DNA of 64,000 nt, taken from NCBI GenBank assembly GCA_030683005.1, contig JAUXMY010000037.1:62001-126000 (forward strand), given 5' to 3'. The notes under the pieces were generated by a model that saw only the letters and a list, made by a program, of their open reading frames with translations, was not told where the DNA came from and did no database searches. A program made the translations under genes and the position numbers. Position 1 is the first letter of the stretch. The number at the start of each line of letters is the position of its first letter. The stretch is from Caulobacter sp. GTDB taxonomy: Bacteria > Pseudomonadota > Alphaproteobacteria > Caulobacterales > Caulobacteraceae. Positions 6,984-15,402 of the stretch are shown piece by piece.

Positions 6984-7399
6984 CCGCCCAACGCGGAAAA
7001 GACATCCTGCTCAAGATCGGCGACGGGGAGGCGCCGGAGGGCTTCGTCACCGTCGCCGGCCTGCGGGCGCGGACCCTCTCGCTCAACGCCCGGACGGTCG
7101 ACGCCACCGACGGCGACAGCGCCGGCCGCTGGCGCGAACTGCTGGCCGGGGCCGGGGTGAAACAGGCCAGCGTCAGCGGGGCCGGCATCTTCAGGGACGC
7201 CGCCAGCGACGCGATGATCCGCGAGGCTTTCTTCGCCCAGTCGGCCCGCACCTGGCGGCTGATCATCCCCGACTTCGGCCAGCTGCAGGGCCCGTTCCTG
7301 GTCGCGGCGCTGGAGTACGCCGGCGAGCACGAGGGCGAGGCCACCTGGGCCCTGACCCTGGCCTCGGCCGGCGAGATCGCCTTCGAGGCGCTGGCGTGA
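6980..7399 (+). CDS. GTA major tail protein (g9)
   Basis: A 139-residue tail tube subunit of the TP901-1-like major tail protein family (PF06199). It begins TAQRGKDILLKIGDG and has LRARTLSLNARTVDATDGDS, a WRELLAGAGVKQASVSGAGIF segment and a beta-rich C-terminus. Overlaps g8 and g10 by four bases each. Hexameric rings of this protein form the tail tube. Confidence 0.9.
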   Translation: MTAQRGKDILLKIGDGEAPEGFVTVAGLRARTLSLNARTVDATDGDSAGRWRELLAGAGVKQASVSGAGIFRDAASDAMIREAFFAQSARTWRLIIPDFGQLQGPFLVAALEYAGEHEGEATWALTLASAGEIAFEALA

Positions 7400-7683
7400 C
7401 CGGCGCCAACGCCGCGCGGGGCGAGGTGGTCGTCACCCTGGCCGGGACGCCCCGCCGGCTGTGCCTGACGCTGGGCGCGCTGGCGGAGCTGGAGACAGCG
7501 TTCGAGGTCGACGGCTTCGCGGCCCTGGCCGAACGCTTGCGGACCCTGTCGGCGCGGGACCTGGCCTTTGTGCTGGGCGCCCTGCTGCGCGGCGGCGGCG
7601 AGGCGGCCGTGGATGTGTCCGCCATCGACTTTCGTGAGGCGGCGCAGGCGGTGGCGGCGGCCTTCTCCGCGGCGGCGCGATGA
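7396..7683 (+). CDS. GTA tail assembly chaperone-like protein (g10)
   Basis: A 95-residue GTA g10 family protein starting from GTG 7396, which overlaps the g9 stop. It shows VVVTLAGTPRRLCLTLGALAELETAF, matching the 'gene transfer agent family protein' pattern (PF11836, tail tube GTA-gp10-like). It probably chaperones the tape measure during tail assembly together with the next small gene. Ends with a TGA overlapping the following ATG. Confidence 0.82.
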   Translation: MTGANAARGEVVVTLAGTPRRLCLTLGALAELETAFEVDGFAALAERLRTLSARDLAFVLGALLRGGGEAAVDVSAIDFREAAQAVAAAFSAAAR

Positions 7684-7850
7684 CCCCCTGGCCGGGCCTG
7701 CTTCGGCTGGCCGCCCTGCGCTTCGGCGTCGCGCCGGAGGCCTTCTGGCGGCTGTCGCTCGTCGAGTGGCGAGCCCTTGTCGACGAACCCGCCGACACCC
7801 TCAACCGCGCGGCGCTGGAGGCTCTGGTCCGCGCCTGGCCGGATGGATGA
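7680..7850 (+). CDS. GTA small tail assembly chaperone (g10.1)
   Basis: A 56-residue ORF, easily missed because of its size. It reads MTPWPGLLRLAALRFGVAPE then AFWRLSLVEWRALVD and ends AWPDG, the pattern of the Rcc01693/Phage_TAC_6 (PF09550) family of small tail assembly chaperones: a conserved Trp-rich core with FW.LS..EW. It overlaps g10 by four bases and ends inside the first possible start of g11. The family is found in this position in RcGTA-like clusters. Confidence 0.85.
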   Translation: MTPWPGLLRLAALRFGVAPEAFWRLSLVEWRALVDEPADTLNRAALEALVRAWPDG

Positions 7851-7854
7851 TCCC

Positions 7855-8382
7855 ATGACCTTCGACGAAGACGGCCTTGCCGGCCTGCCCCGCCAGACGG
7901 CCGAGGCGGCCGCTGCGCTTGAGGCGCTCAAGGAGCCCGCCGCCCGGGCCGCCGCCTCCATCGACGAGGCCTTCGCGCGGGCGGGCGAGAGTCTGGCCCG
8001 GTCGCTGGGCCGGGCGGCGGCCGACGGCGAGATATCGCTGGCCGAACTGGCCCAGGCGGTGCTGGCGGCGATCAGCGCCGCCTCGCGTGGCGGGAGCGGC
8101 GGCGGCCTGGCCCAGGCGCTGACCGCGGCGCTTGGCGGCGGTTTCGGCGGCGCGCGGGCGGGCGGCGGACCGGTGACGTCCGGCGGCGCCTATCTGGTCG
8201 GCGAGCGCGGGCCAGAGGTGTTCCGCCCGGCCTCGGCGGGCTCTGTAGAGCCGGCCGCCGGCGGCCTGACCGTCAATGTGACGGTGCAGGGCGAGGGCGG
8301 CGCGCCGTCGCTGCTGCGGTCCGAAGCTCAGATCGCCCAGGCCCTGGCGCGGGCCGTCAGCCTGGGCGCCCGGCGGCTGTGA
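7855..8382 (+). CDS. GTA tail tape measure protein, short (g11)
   Basis: A 175-residue alanine-rich helical protein with a Gly-rich C-terminal region containing TSGGAYLVGERGPEVFRP, the conserved tape-measure signature also seen in phage lambda-type tail length proteins. GTA tape measures are short, matching short tails. ATG 7855 is chosen; ATG 7843, which would overlap the g10.1 stop, is an in-frame alternative giving four more residues. Next on the + strand is g12, but an antisense DUF805 gene is inserted between them. Confidence 0.85.
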   Translation: MTFDEDGLAGLPRQTAEAAAALEALKEPAARAAASIDEAFARAGESLARSLGRAAADGEISLAELAQAVLAAISAASRGGSGGGLAQALTAALGGGFGGARAGGGPVTSGGAYLVGERGPEVFRPASAGSVEPAAGGLTVNVTVQGEGGAPSLLRSEAQIAQALARAVSLGARRL

Positions 8383-8832
8383 TCAGAGCGAGGGCGACGG
8401 CGCGGGGCCGTAGCGGTTCGGGCCCTCGTCCCCCAGGGCCACGCCCTGCCAGATCAGGAAGCCGATCCCGATGACGAGGGCGCCGAGCAACAGCAGCGCC
8501 GATCCGGCGACCGCGCTCAGCACGGCGGCGATGACCGTCCCATCACTCGCACCGGAGATGGACGCGGCGACCGCCGCCCCGGCGATGGCGAGGACCGCGC
8601 CGATCGGCATGACGATGCTCAGGGTCACCGGGATGGCGGCCAGCCAGCCGGACCTGCCCATGTCGTGAAACCGTTTCGAACAGACGCAGATCCAGCAGTA
8701 GATCGTCACCAGCGACAGGAACGGCACCCAGAACAGCAGGAAGTTCACACCGATCAGCACCAGCCAGCCGATCCAGAAGGCCTGACGGCCGATGCGGCCG
8801 TCCGGCGAGAAGAACAGTTTCGTCCAGTCCAT
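8383..8832 (-). CDS. DUF805 family membrane protein (inserted in GTA cluster)
   Basis: A 149-residue inner-membrane protein of the DUF805 family: an N-terminal WTKLFFSPDGRIGRQAFWIG motif, then the SKRFHDMGRSGWLA signature between transmembrane helices, and about four hydrophobic segments. ATG 8832 is preferred to 8892 because it begins at the family's conserved N-terminus. It lies antisense between g11 and g12; the g11 stop immediately abuts its stop. It is not a known GTA component and looks like a separate insertion. Function unknown. Confidence 0.88.
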   Translation of the reverse strand: MDWTKLFFSPDGRIGRQAFWIGWLVLIGVNFLLFWVPFLSLVTIYCWICVCSKRFHDMGRSGWLAAIPVTLSIVMPIGAVLAIAGAAVAASISGASDGTVIAAVLSAVAGSALLLLGALVIGIGFLIWQGVALGDEGPNRYGPAPSPSL

Positions 8833-8903
8833 CGCAGCCCCCGTTTTCCCCAGTGACGCGAGGTCACACGGGTCGGCGGGCGACGTCAACATACGGATCG
8901 TTC

Positions 8904-9515
8904 ATGCCCTTCCACGAAGTTCGCCTGCCCGCGCGGCTGGCGTTCGGCTCCACCGGCGGGGTCGAGCGCCGCACCGAGGTCGTCACCCTGGCCAGCGGAT
9001 ACGAGCGCCGCGCCACGCCCTGGGCCCACGGCCGTCGCCGCTATCTGATCGGCGCCGGCGTGCGGTCGCTGGACGAGGTCGCCGTGCTGGTCGCCTTCTT
9101 CGAGGCCCGTCGCGGGCGGCTGCACGGCTTCCGGTTCAAGGACTTCGCCGACTTCAGGTCCGGCGCGCCGTCGGCGGCGATTTCGCCCCTGGATCAGATG
9201 CTTGGCGTCGGGGACGGAGACCGCGTCTCATTCCAGCTCATCAAGCGGTACGGCGACGTCGAGCGACCGATCCGCAAGCCGGTGGAGGACACCGTGCGCG
9301 TCGCCGTCGCCGGCGTCGAGACGGAGGCCTTCGCGGTCGATGCCGCGACCGGCATCGTGACCCTCGCCGCGGCGGCGCCCGAGGACGCCGTGATCACCGC
9401 CGGCTTCGCCTTCGACACGCCGGTGCGCTTCGACACCGACCGCATCGACGTCAGCCTCGAGAGCTTCGAGGCCGGGCGGGTGGTCGCCGCGCCGCTCATC
9501 GAGATCAGGGTCTGA
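8904..9515 (+). CDS. GTA distal tail protein, DUF2460 (g12)
   Basis: A 203-residue DUF2460/TIGR02217 protein. The hallmark segments are FHEVRLPARLAFGSTGG, the RRTEVVTLASGYERR run, FFEARRGRLHGFRFKDFADF and the C-terminal FDTPVRFDTDRIDV. In the RcGTA particle this protein forms the distal tail ring between tube and hub. ATG 8904 starts at the conserved N-terminus. It is separated from g13 by two bases. Confidence 0.92.
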   Translation: MPFHEVRLPARLAFGSTGGVERRTEVVTLASGYERRATPWAHGRRRYLIGAGVRSLDEVAVLVAFFEARRGRLHGFRFKDFADFRSGAPSAAISPLDQMLGVGDGDRVSFQLIKRYGDVERPIRKPVEDTVRVAVAGVETEAFAVDAATGIVTLAAAAPEDAVITAGFAFDTPVRFDTDRIDVSLESFEAGRVVAAPLIEIRV

Positions 9516-9517
9516 CC

Positions 9518-10180
9518 ATGAGAACCGTCCCCGCCGAGCTGGCGGCCCGGATCGAGTCCGGCGCCGCGACCCTGTGCCATGTCTGGCGACTGACCCGCGT
9601 TGACGGGACCGTCAGCGGCTTCACCGACCACGACCGCGACCTGTCTCACGACGGTCTGTTGTGCCTGGCCGGCGCCGGCTGGACCGGCGGCGTGGCGGGT
9701 TCTGGACTGGGCGCCGGCGAGGCCGGGGCGATGGTCGCGGCCGGGGCGTTCGCCGCCGAGGGACTGGATCCGGACGATCTGGCCGCCGGTCTCTATGACG
9801 GCGCCGTCGTGGAATGCCGACGGGTCGACTGGTCGGCCCCGGACCTCTTCATCTCGCTGTGGACCGCCCGGATCAGCCGCGTGCGGCGCGACGGCGAGGC
9901 CTTCACCGCCGAGCTCGAGGGCCCGCTCGCCCAGCTTGAGCGGATGGCAGGCCGAAGCTACGGCCGGCTGTGCGACGCCAACCTGGGCGACGAGCGCTGT
10001 GGCGTGGCGGCGGAGCATCCCGACGTCGCCTCCGGCTGCGACAAGCGCGTCGAGACCTGCTCGTCGCGCTTCGACAACATCCTCAACTTCCGGGGCTTTC
10101 CATCCATTCCCGGCAACGACTTCCTCAGCCGCTGGCCCGCCAAGGGCGAGCGCCACGACGGGAGCAGCCGTCGTGGATAG
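9518..10180 (+). CDS. GTA tail hub protein, DUF2163 (g13)
   Basis: A 220-residue DUF2163/phage BR0599-family (TIGR02218) hub protein. Conserved segments are LCHVWRLTRVDGTVSGFTDHD, the AAGLYDGAVVE strand and C-terminal NFRGFPSIPGND. Cysteines in GRLCDANLGDERCGV and SGCDKRVETC correspond to the cluster-binding site of the RcGTA hub, reported to carry a 4Fe-4S centre; all the expected Cys appear present. It overlaps g14 by eight bases. Confidence 0.92.
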   Translation: MRTVPAELAARIESGAATLCHVWRLTRVDGTVSGFTDHDRDLSHDGLLCLAGAGWTGGVAGSGLGAGEAGAMVAAGAFAAEGLDPDDLAAGLYDGAVVECRRVDWSAPDLFISLWTARISRVRRDGEAFTAELEGPLAQLERMAGRSYGRLCDANLGDERCGVAAEHPDVASGCDKRVETCSSRFDNILNFRGFPSIPGNDFLSRWPAKGERHDGSSRRG

Positions 10181-10640
10181 GGCGCGGATCGTCGCCGCCG
10201 CCCGCGACTGGCTGGGCACGCCCTATCGCCATCAGGCGTCCGTGAAGGGCGTCGGCTGCGACTGCCTCGGCCTGGTGCGCGGAGTCTGGCGCGAGCTCTA
10301 TGGCGAGGAGCCGGAGATCGCGCCGCCCTACCGTCCGGACTGGGCCGAGGCCGGGGCGGCCGAGACGCTGCTGGCCGCCGCCGGCCGCCACCTGGTTCCC
10401 GCCCCGCCGGGCGCGTTCCGGCCGGGCGACGTGCTGCTGTTCCGCATGAGTCCGGGCGCCTGCGTCAAGCACTGCGCGATCGTTTCGGAGCGCCGGCCGG
10501 GCGATCCCGAGCCGCGCATCATCCACGCCTACTGGGGGCGGGCGGTCGTCGAAAGCTGGCTGGGCCCGTGGTGGCGACGCCGGCTGGCGGCGGCCTTCGC
10601 CTTCCCGAACACGAGCGACGAAACGCCATGGCGCAACTGA
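10173..10640 (+). CDS. GTA NlpC/P60 cell-wall peptidase (g14)
   Basis: A 155-residue NlpC/P60 peptidase carried on the tail tip for local cell-wall digestion during DNA delivery. The catalytic Cys is in VGCDCLGLVRGVWRELYG and the His in CVKHCAIV; the WLGTPYRHQAS motif precedes them. Start GTG 10173 has GGGAG upstream and overlaps g13; a phage cell-wall peptidase (TIGR02219) in RcGTA has the same length. Its end overlaps the g15 start. Confidence 0.92.
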   Translation: MDRARIVAAARDWLGTPYRHQASVKGVGCDCLGLVRGVWRELYGEEPEIAPPYRPDWAEAGAAETLLAAAGRHLVPAPPGAFRPGDVLLFRMSPGACVKHCAIVSERRPGDPEPRIIHAYWGRAVVESWLGPWWRRRLAAAFAFPNTSDETPWRN

Positions 10641-13600
10641 TCCTCACCGGCATTGGCCGGGCCCTGGGCAGCAATGTCCTGACCGCGCTGGGCGGCATGG
10701 TCGGCCGGGCGATCGATCAGTACGCCATCGCTTCGCTGCAGGCGCCGCGCCAGACGGGGCCGCGCCTGCAGGATCTGCACGTCATGTCCGCCGCCGAGGG
10801 CGCGCCGGTTCCAGCCGTGTTCGGCCGCGCTCGCCTCCCGGGTCATGTCATCTGGGCCGCCCGCTTCCGGGAAAAGCGCGTCGAACGCCAGGCCGGCGGC
10901 GGCAAGGGTGGCCCAAAGACCGTCGAGTATCACTACAGCCTGTCGTTCGCGGTCGCCCTTTGCGAGGGCCCGATCGACGGCGTCGGCCGGGTCTGGGCCG
11001 ATGGCAAGTCCATGGACCTGACCGGCGTCGCCATGCGCCTGCACCCCGGGACCCCGGACCAGACCCCCGATCCGCTGATCGAGGCTGTCGAGGGCGCCGC
11101 TCCGGCCTATCGCGGTTGCGCCTATGTCGTCTTCGAGGACCTGCCGCTCGAGCCGTTCGGCAACCGCCTGCCGCAGCTGTCGTTCGAGGTGTTCCGCCGG
11201 CCGCGCGGGAGCGGACTGGCCCTTGAGGACCGGCTCACCAGCGTCTGCCTGATCCCCGGCGCCGGCGAGTTCGCCTATGCGACAAAGACCATCCTGCGTC
11301 GAGACGGCCTGACCCGGTTGAGCGCCGAGAACATCAACAATGTCGAGGGCCGCCCTGACATCCTGGTCTCGCTGGACCAGTTGCAGGCGCAGCTGCCGAA
11401 TCTCGAAGAGGTCACCCTCGTCGTCGCCTGGTTCGGGACCAGCCTGGACGCCGGCGCCTGCACGTTCCGGCCGGGGGTGGAGCAGGCGTCCAAGTCGACG
11501 CTGACCATGACCTGGCGGGCCGGCGGCGTGGGTCGGGGCTCGGCGCATCTGGTCAGTCGGATTGACGGCGCGCCCGCCTACGGCGGCACGCCGGCCGACG
11601 CCAGCGTCGTGCAGGCCATCGCCGAACTGAAGGCGCGGGGGCTGAAGGTCACGCTCTGCCCCTTCATCCTGATGGACTGCGACGGCTTCCCGTGGCGCGG
11701 CAGGATCAGTGGTGAAGCCGCTGACATTCCCCCGCTTTTCGGTTCGGCGGCGCCATCGGACATCGTCATCGACGGCGACCACATCGACCACGACTGCGCG
11801 GACTGGGGCCTTCGGCGCATGGTGCTGCACCAGGCGCGGCTGGCCCAGCTGGCCGGCGGCGTCGACGGATTCCTCATCGGATCGGAGCTGCGCAGGATCA
11901 CCACCATTCGCGACGGGGCCGGCGGCTATCCGGCCGTCGAGGCCCTGCGCGCGCTGGCCGCCGACTGTCGCGCCATCCTCGGGCCGGGGACCGCCATCGG
12001 CTATGCCGCCGACTGGACGGAGCACTTCGGCCACCAGCCGGCGGGCGGCGCCGGCGACGTCGCCTTCCACCTCGACCCGCTGTGGGCCGACGACGATATC
12101 GACTTCGTGGGGATCGACTTCTATCCGCCGCTGGCCGACTGGCGGGGCGAGCCGGACTTCGATGCGATTGAAGTGGCCGGCGGCGAGGGCTTCGACTGGT
12201 TCTACGCCACGCCGGAGGACCGCGAGGCGGGCCTGCGCACGCCGATCACCGACGGAGCATACGGCGAGCCCTGGGTGTTCCGGCCCAAGGACCTGGTCGG
12301 CTGGTGGAGCCACGCGCATCACGATCGTCCCGGCGGCGTCCGCGATGCGACGCCGACCGCCTGGGTCCCCGTCTCCAAGCCGATCCGCCTGATCGAGTTC
12401 GGCTGTCCGGCCGTCGACAAGTGCGCCAACGCCCCCAACCTGTTCATCGACCCCAGGAGCACCGAGAGCGCGCTGCCGCCGTTCTCCACCGGCCTGCGGG
12501 ACGATCATGCCCAGCGCCGGACTCTCGAGGCGGTGCTCGGCCACTTCGATGATCCGGCCGCCAATCCGGTCTCGCCGCTCTACGGCGGGCCGATGATCGC
12601 GGCGATGAGCGCCTGGTGCTGGGACGCGCGGCCGTTCCCGGACTTTCCGGCCCGCGCCAATGTCTGGGCGGACAGCCCGAACTGGGCGCTCGGTCACTGG
12701 CTGAACGGTCGGCTCGGCGCCGCGCCGCTGGCTGACCTGGTGGTCGAGCTCGGCCTGCGCGCCGGGGTCGAGATTGATCCGGGCGACGTCGGCGGCGTGG
12801 TCACCGGCTATGTCGTCGATCACCCCTCGCGGCTGCGGGACGCGCTGGAGCCGCTGGCCGGGGCCTTCGCCTTCGACCTGGCGGAGCGCGACGGCCGGGT
12901 GACCCTTGTCGCCCGCGACGGCCCCGTGGCGATGACCTTCGCCGACGAGAGCCTGGCCCTGCCGGACGACCGGGGGGCGCAACGGACCGCCCGCACCCTC
13001 GAGGCGCCCAGCGACGCCGTGCGTCTGCGTTTCATCGATGAGACAGCCGACTACCAGGTCGGTGGCGCCACGGTGCGCCGCGACCCGGCCGGCGCCGGCG
13101 ATGTCGCCCAGGCCGACCTGCCGATGGTGCTGACCCCGGCCCGGGCCGAGGGGATCGGCCGCCGCCTGCTGGCGCGGGCCGGCGCGGCCGTTGAGACGTG
13201 CGAGATCTGCCTGTCGCCGCTCGACGCCCTGCGGGTCGAACCCGGCGACAGGGTCTGTCTGCCCGGCGATGAGCGGACCTGGCGCGTCGAACGGGTCGAC
13301 CTCGACGAACAGCCGCGGGCCGCCCTGGCCCTCGCCGAGCCCGTCGCGGCGGGTGACGGCGTCGACGACCGCTGGACGCCGCCGCCGCCGGTCGAGCCTG
13401 CGGCGCCGCCCGTGCTGCATGTGCTCGATCTGCCGGCGCTGCCAGGCGCGGAGAGCGACAACCGGCCGCTGGTCGCCGCCGCCGTAGAGCCCTGGCGCGA
13501 TCTCGACTTCCATGCCGGCGCCTCTGTGGACGCGCTGAGCGTTCGCGGCAGGGTCCATCAGCCCGCGGCGATCGGGGAGACGCTGGAGGATCTGGCGGCC

Positions 13601-14335
13601 GGACCGCTTCATCGTCTGGACCATGCCGGTCGGCTGACCATTCGTCTCGAGGGCGCGACGCTGGAGAGCCGTCCGCCGGCGGCCGTGCTGGCCGGCGCCA
13701 ACGCGCTGGCGGTGCGCGGCGCGGGCGGCGAATGGGAGATCATCCAGTTCCTGACCGCCGAGCCCGTGGCGCCCGAAGTCTGGACCCTGTCAGGCCTGCT
13801 GCGCGGCCAGGCCGGCAGCGACCCGGCCATGGCGGCGCTGACCCCGGCCGGCGCGCCCGTCGTCCTGCTGGGCGAGGGGCTGGCGCGGGCCGAGGTGGCG
13901 CTTTCGGAGCGCGGCCTGCCGATGATCTGGCGCGCGGCGCCGGCCGGTGGCCCGCCGGGCGGAGAGGCGATGAGCGAGGTCGAGGCCGTCTGGCGCGGAA
14001 TCGCCGACCGCCCCTGGAGTCCCTGCCATCTGCGGCGGAGCGCTCTGGCGGGCGGCGACATCCTGTTCAGCTGGATTCGCCGCGCGCGCCTGGGCGGCGA
14101 TCCGCTGGACGGCGATCCGCCGCTCTCCGAGGAGCGAGAGGGCTACCGGCTGGAGATTCTCGATGAGGAGGGCGGCGTCGTGCGGGTCGCCGAGACCGCC
14201 GCGCCGGCCTTCGTCTGGAGCCCGGCGATGCAGACGACGGACTTTCCAGGCGGCGTCCCCGGTCTGGTGACCATTTGTGTGGCGCAATTGTCGGCGGTCT
14301 GCGGTCCGGGCGCGACAACCACCCGCAGCCTGTAG
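10628..14335 (+). CDS. GTA megatron tail-tip/receptor-binding protein (g15)
   Basis: A 1235-residue protein, the largest GTA component, forming the central tail needle and tip. The N-terminus has MAQLILTGIGRALGSN and a phage tail central domain. The middle third is a TIM-barrel-like domain (PF13547), with GFLIGSELRRITTIRDG, IGYAADWTEHFGHQP and DFVGIDFYPPLADWRGEP around residues 410-500. After it come the Phage-tail_3-like segments (PF13550) and FGCPAVDKCANAPN near 590-610. Start ATG 10628 lies inside g14. It ends the cluster; no terminator with a T-tract is visible before the following gene. Confidence 0.94.
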   Translation: MAQLILTGIGRALGSNVLTALGGMVGRAIDQYAIASLQAPRQTGPRLQDLHVMSAAEGAPVPAVFGRARLPGHVIWAARFREKRVERQAGGGKGGPKTVEYHYSLSFAVALCEGPIDGVGRVWADGKSMDLTGVAMRLHPGTPDQTPDPLIEAVEGAAPAYRGCAYVVFEDLPLEPFGNRLPQLSFEVFRRPRGSGLALEDRLTSVCLIPGAGEFAYATKTILRRDGLTRLSAENINNVEGRPDILVSLDQLQAQLPNLEEVTLVVAWFGTSLDAGACTFRPGVEQASKSTLTMTWRAGGVGRGSAHLVSRIDGAPAYGGTPADASVVQAIAELKARGLKVTLCPFILMDCDGFPWRGRISGEAADIPPLFGSAAPSDIVIDGDHIDHDCADWGLRRMVLHQARLAQLAGGVDGFLIGSELRRITTIRDGAGGYPAVEALRALAADCRAILGPGTAIGYAADWTEHFGHQPAGGAGDVAFHLDPLWADDDIDFVGIDFYPPLADWRGEPDFDAIEVAGGEGFDWFYATPEDREAGLRTPITDGAYGEPWVFRPKDLVGWWSHAHHDRPGGVRDATPTAWVPVSKPIRLIEFGCPAVDKCANAPNLFIDPRSTESALPPFSTGLRDDHAQRRTLEAVLGHFDDPAANPVSPLYGGPMIAAMSAWCWDARPFPDFPARANVWADSPNWALGHWLNGRLGAAPLADLVVELGLRAGVEIDPGDVGGVVTGYVVDHPSRLRDALEPLAGAFAFDLAERDGRVTLVARDGPVAMTFADESLALPDDRGAQRTARTLEAPSDAVRLRFIDETADYQVGGATVRRDPAGAGDVAQADLPMVLTPARAEGIGRRLLARAGAAVETCEICLSPLDALRVEPGDRVCLPGDERTWRVERVDLDEQPRAALALAEPVAAGDGVDDRWTPPPPVEPAAPPVLHVLDLPALPGAESDNRPLVAAAVEPWRDLDFHAGASVDALSVRGRVHQPAAIGETLEDLAAGPLHRLDHAGRLTIRLEGATLESRPPAAVLAGANALAVRGAGGEWEIIQFLTAEPVAPEVWTLSGLLRGQAGSDPAMAALTPAGAPVVLLGEGLARAEVALSERGLPMIWRAAPAGGPPGGEAMSEVEAVWRGIADRPWSPCHLRRSALAGGDILFSWIRRARLGGDPLDGDPPLSEEREGYRLEILDEEGGVVRVAETAAPAFVWSPAMQTTDFPGGVPGLVTICVAQLSAVCGPGATTTRSL

Positions 14336-14391
14336 CATCCCGCGCCCGGACGCTCTATTTCATGCGGCGAAGAATCCGCTGCGAGGGGCCT

Positions 14392-15312
14392 TTGGCGCGC
14401 GACCCGTATCTTGAACTCGGTGTACCGCGGACGGCGAGTTCGGACGAAATCCGAAAAGCTTTCCGCAAGCTCGCCAAGCAGTTCCACCCCGACGCGAATC
14501 CCGGCGACGCCAGCGCCGAGGAGCGGTTCAAGCGCGTGTCCGGCGCCTTCGACATCATCGGCGACCCCGACAAGCGCAAGAAGTTCGACCGTGGCGAGAT
14601 GGACGCCGACGGCCATGAGCAACACCCCGGCTTCGGCGGCGGCAGTCCGTTCGGCCCGGGCGGCGCCTCCGGCGGCCGCTACCGGCCCGGACCCGGCAGC
14701 CCCGGCTTCGAAGGCGTCGACATCAACGACATTCTCGGAGAGGCCTTCGGTCGCGGCGGGCGGGGCGGCTTCGGCGGCTTCGGCGGCGGCGGCAAGGGCG
14801 CCGACCTGCGCGCCCATCTCGACATCGATATCGAAGAGGCCATTCGCGGCGGCAAGAAGCGCATCGCCTTCTCCGACGGCCGCACGCTGGAAGTGAACAT
14901 CCCCAAGGGCGCCCAGGAGGGCCAGACGCTCCGCCTGAAAGGGCAGGGGTCCCCCGGCCGGGCCGGTCCCGGCGACGCCCTGATCGAGATCGGCTTCAAG
15001 CCGCACCCGATCTACCGCCGCGAGGGCGACGCCCTGCACATGGACCTGCCCGTGTCCGTCCCCGACGCCGTTCTGGGCGGCAAGGTCGAGGCACCGACGC
15101 CCGATGGTCCCGTCAACGTCTCGGTGCCCAAGGGCGCAAACAGCGGGGCGTTGCTGCGGCTCAAGGGCCGGGGCTTCGTCAACCCCAAGGGCCAGCGCGG
15201 CGACCTGGTGGCGCGCCTGATCGTCACCCTGCCCGAAATGACCGACCCGGCGCTCGAAAAGTTCGCCGAACAGTGGCGCAAGGAGCGGCCCTACTCGCCT
15301 CGCAAGCGATAG
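14392..15312 (+). CDS. DnaJ-class (CbpA-like) co-chaperone
   Basis: A J-domain protein with HPD in KQFHPDANPGD, a Gly/Phe-rich linker (GRGGRGGFGGFGGGG) and the DnaJ C-terminal substrate-binding domain (VNIPKGAQEGQTLRLKGQG). The cysteine-rich zinc finger is absent, so it resembles class B (CbpA-like) co-chaperones that stimulate DnaK. The TTG at 14392, giving MARDPYLELGV, has GAGGGG five bases upstream and begins exactly at the J domain; an in-frame ATG at 14362 with no ribosome site is the alternative. Not part of the GTA cluster. Confidence 0.88.
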   Translation: MARDPYLELGVPRTASSDEIRKAFRKLAKQFHPDANPGDASAEERFKRVSGAFDIIGDPDKRKKFDRGEMDADGHEQHPGFGGGSPFGPGGASGGRYRPGPGSPGFEGVDINDILGEAFGRGGRGGFGGFGGGGKGADLRAHLDIDIEEAIRGGKKRIAFSDGRTLEVNIPKGAQEGQTLRLKGQGSPGRAGPGDALIEIGFKPHPIYRREGDALHMDLPVSVPDAVLGGKVEAPTPDGPVNVSVPKGANSGALLRLKGRGFVNPKGQRGDLVARLIVTLPEMTDPALEKFAEQWRKERPYSPRKR

Positions 15313-15350
15313 ACGGTCCTCCACGGGTGACAGGTTCTCGCGGGGCCTCC

Positions 15351-15383
15351 ATAAATCCCCCATTCAGCCGGCATTCAGCGTTG
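15351..15383 (+). promoter_or_regulatory. 11-bp phased direct repeats, candidate OmpR/PhoB-family regulator site
   Basis: Three repeats with exactly 11-base period lie 20-50 bases upstream of the PepSY gene: ATAAATCCCCC (15351), ATTCAGCCGGC (15362) and ATTCAGCGTTG (15373). Direct repeats one helical turn apart are the usual binding pattern of OmpR-type response regulators, and such a regulator is encoded two genes downstream. Inference only; autoregulation is plausible. Confidence 0.5.
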
Positions 15384-15402
15384 GCGCTCTAAACCGTCGG
15401 GC

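Noticed and set aside
10529..13624. 1031-residue - strand ORF opposite g15
   Set aside because: Long open antisense frames are expected with high third-position GC; the translation is repetitive Arg/Gly/Asp-rich without motifs, whereas g15 is a recognised family.
175..14335. Complete temperate prophage
   Set aside because: No integrase, repressor, replication or lysis module and no attachment sites; gene order and small size match a gene transfer agent.
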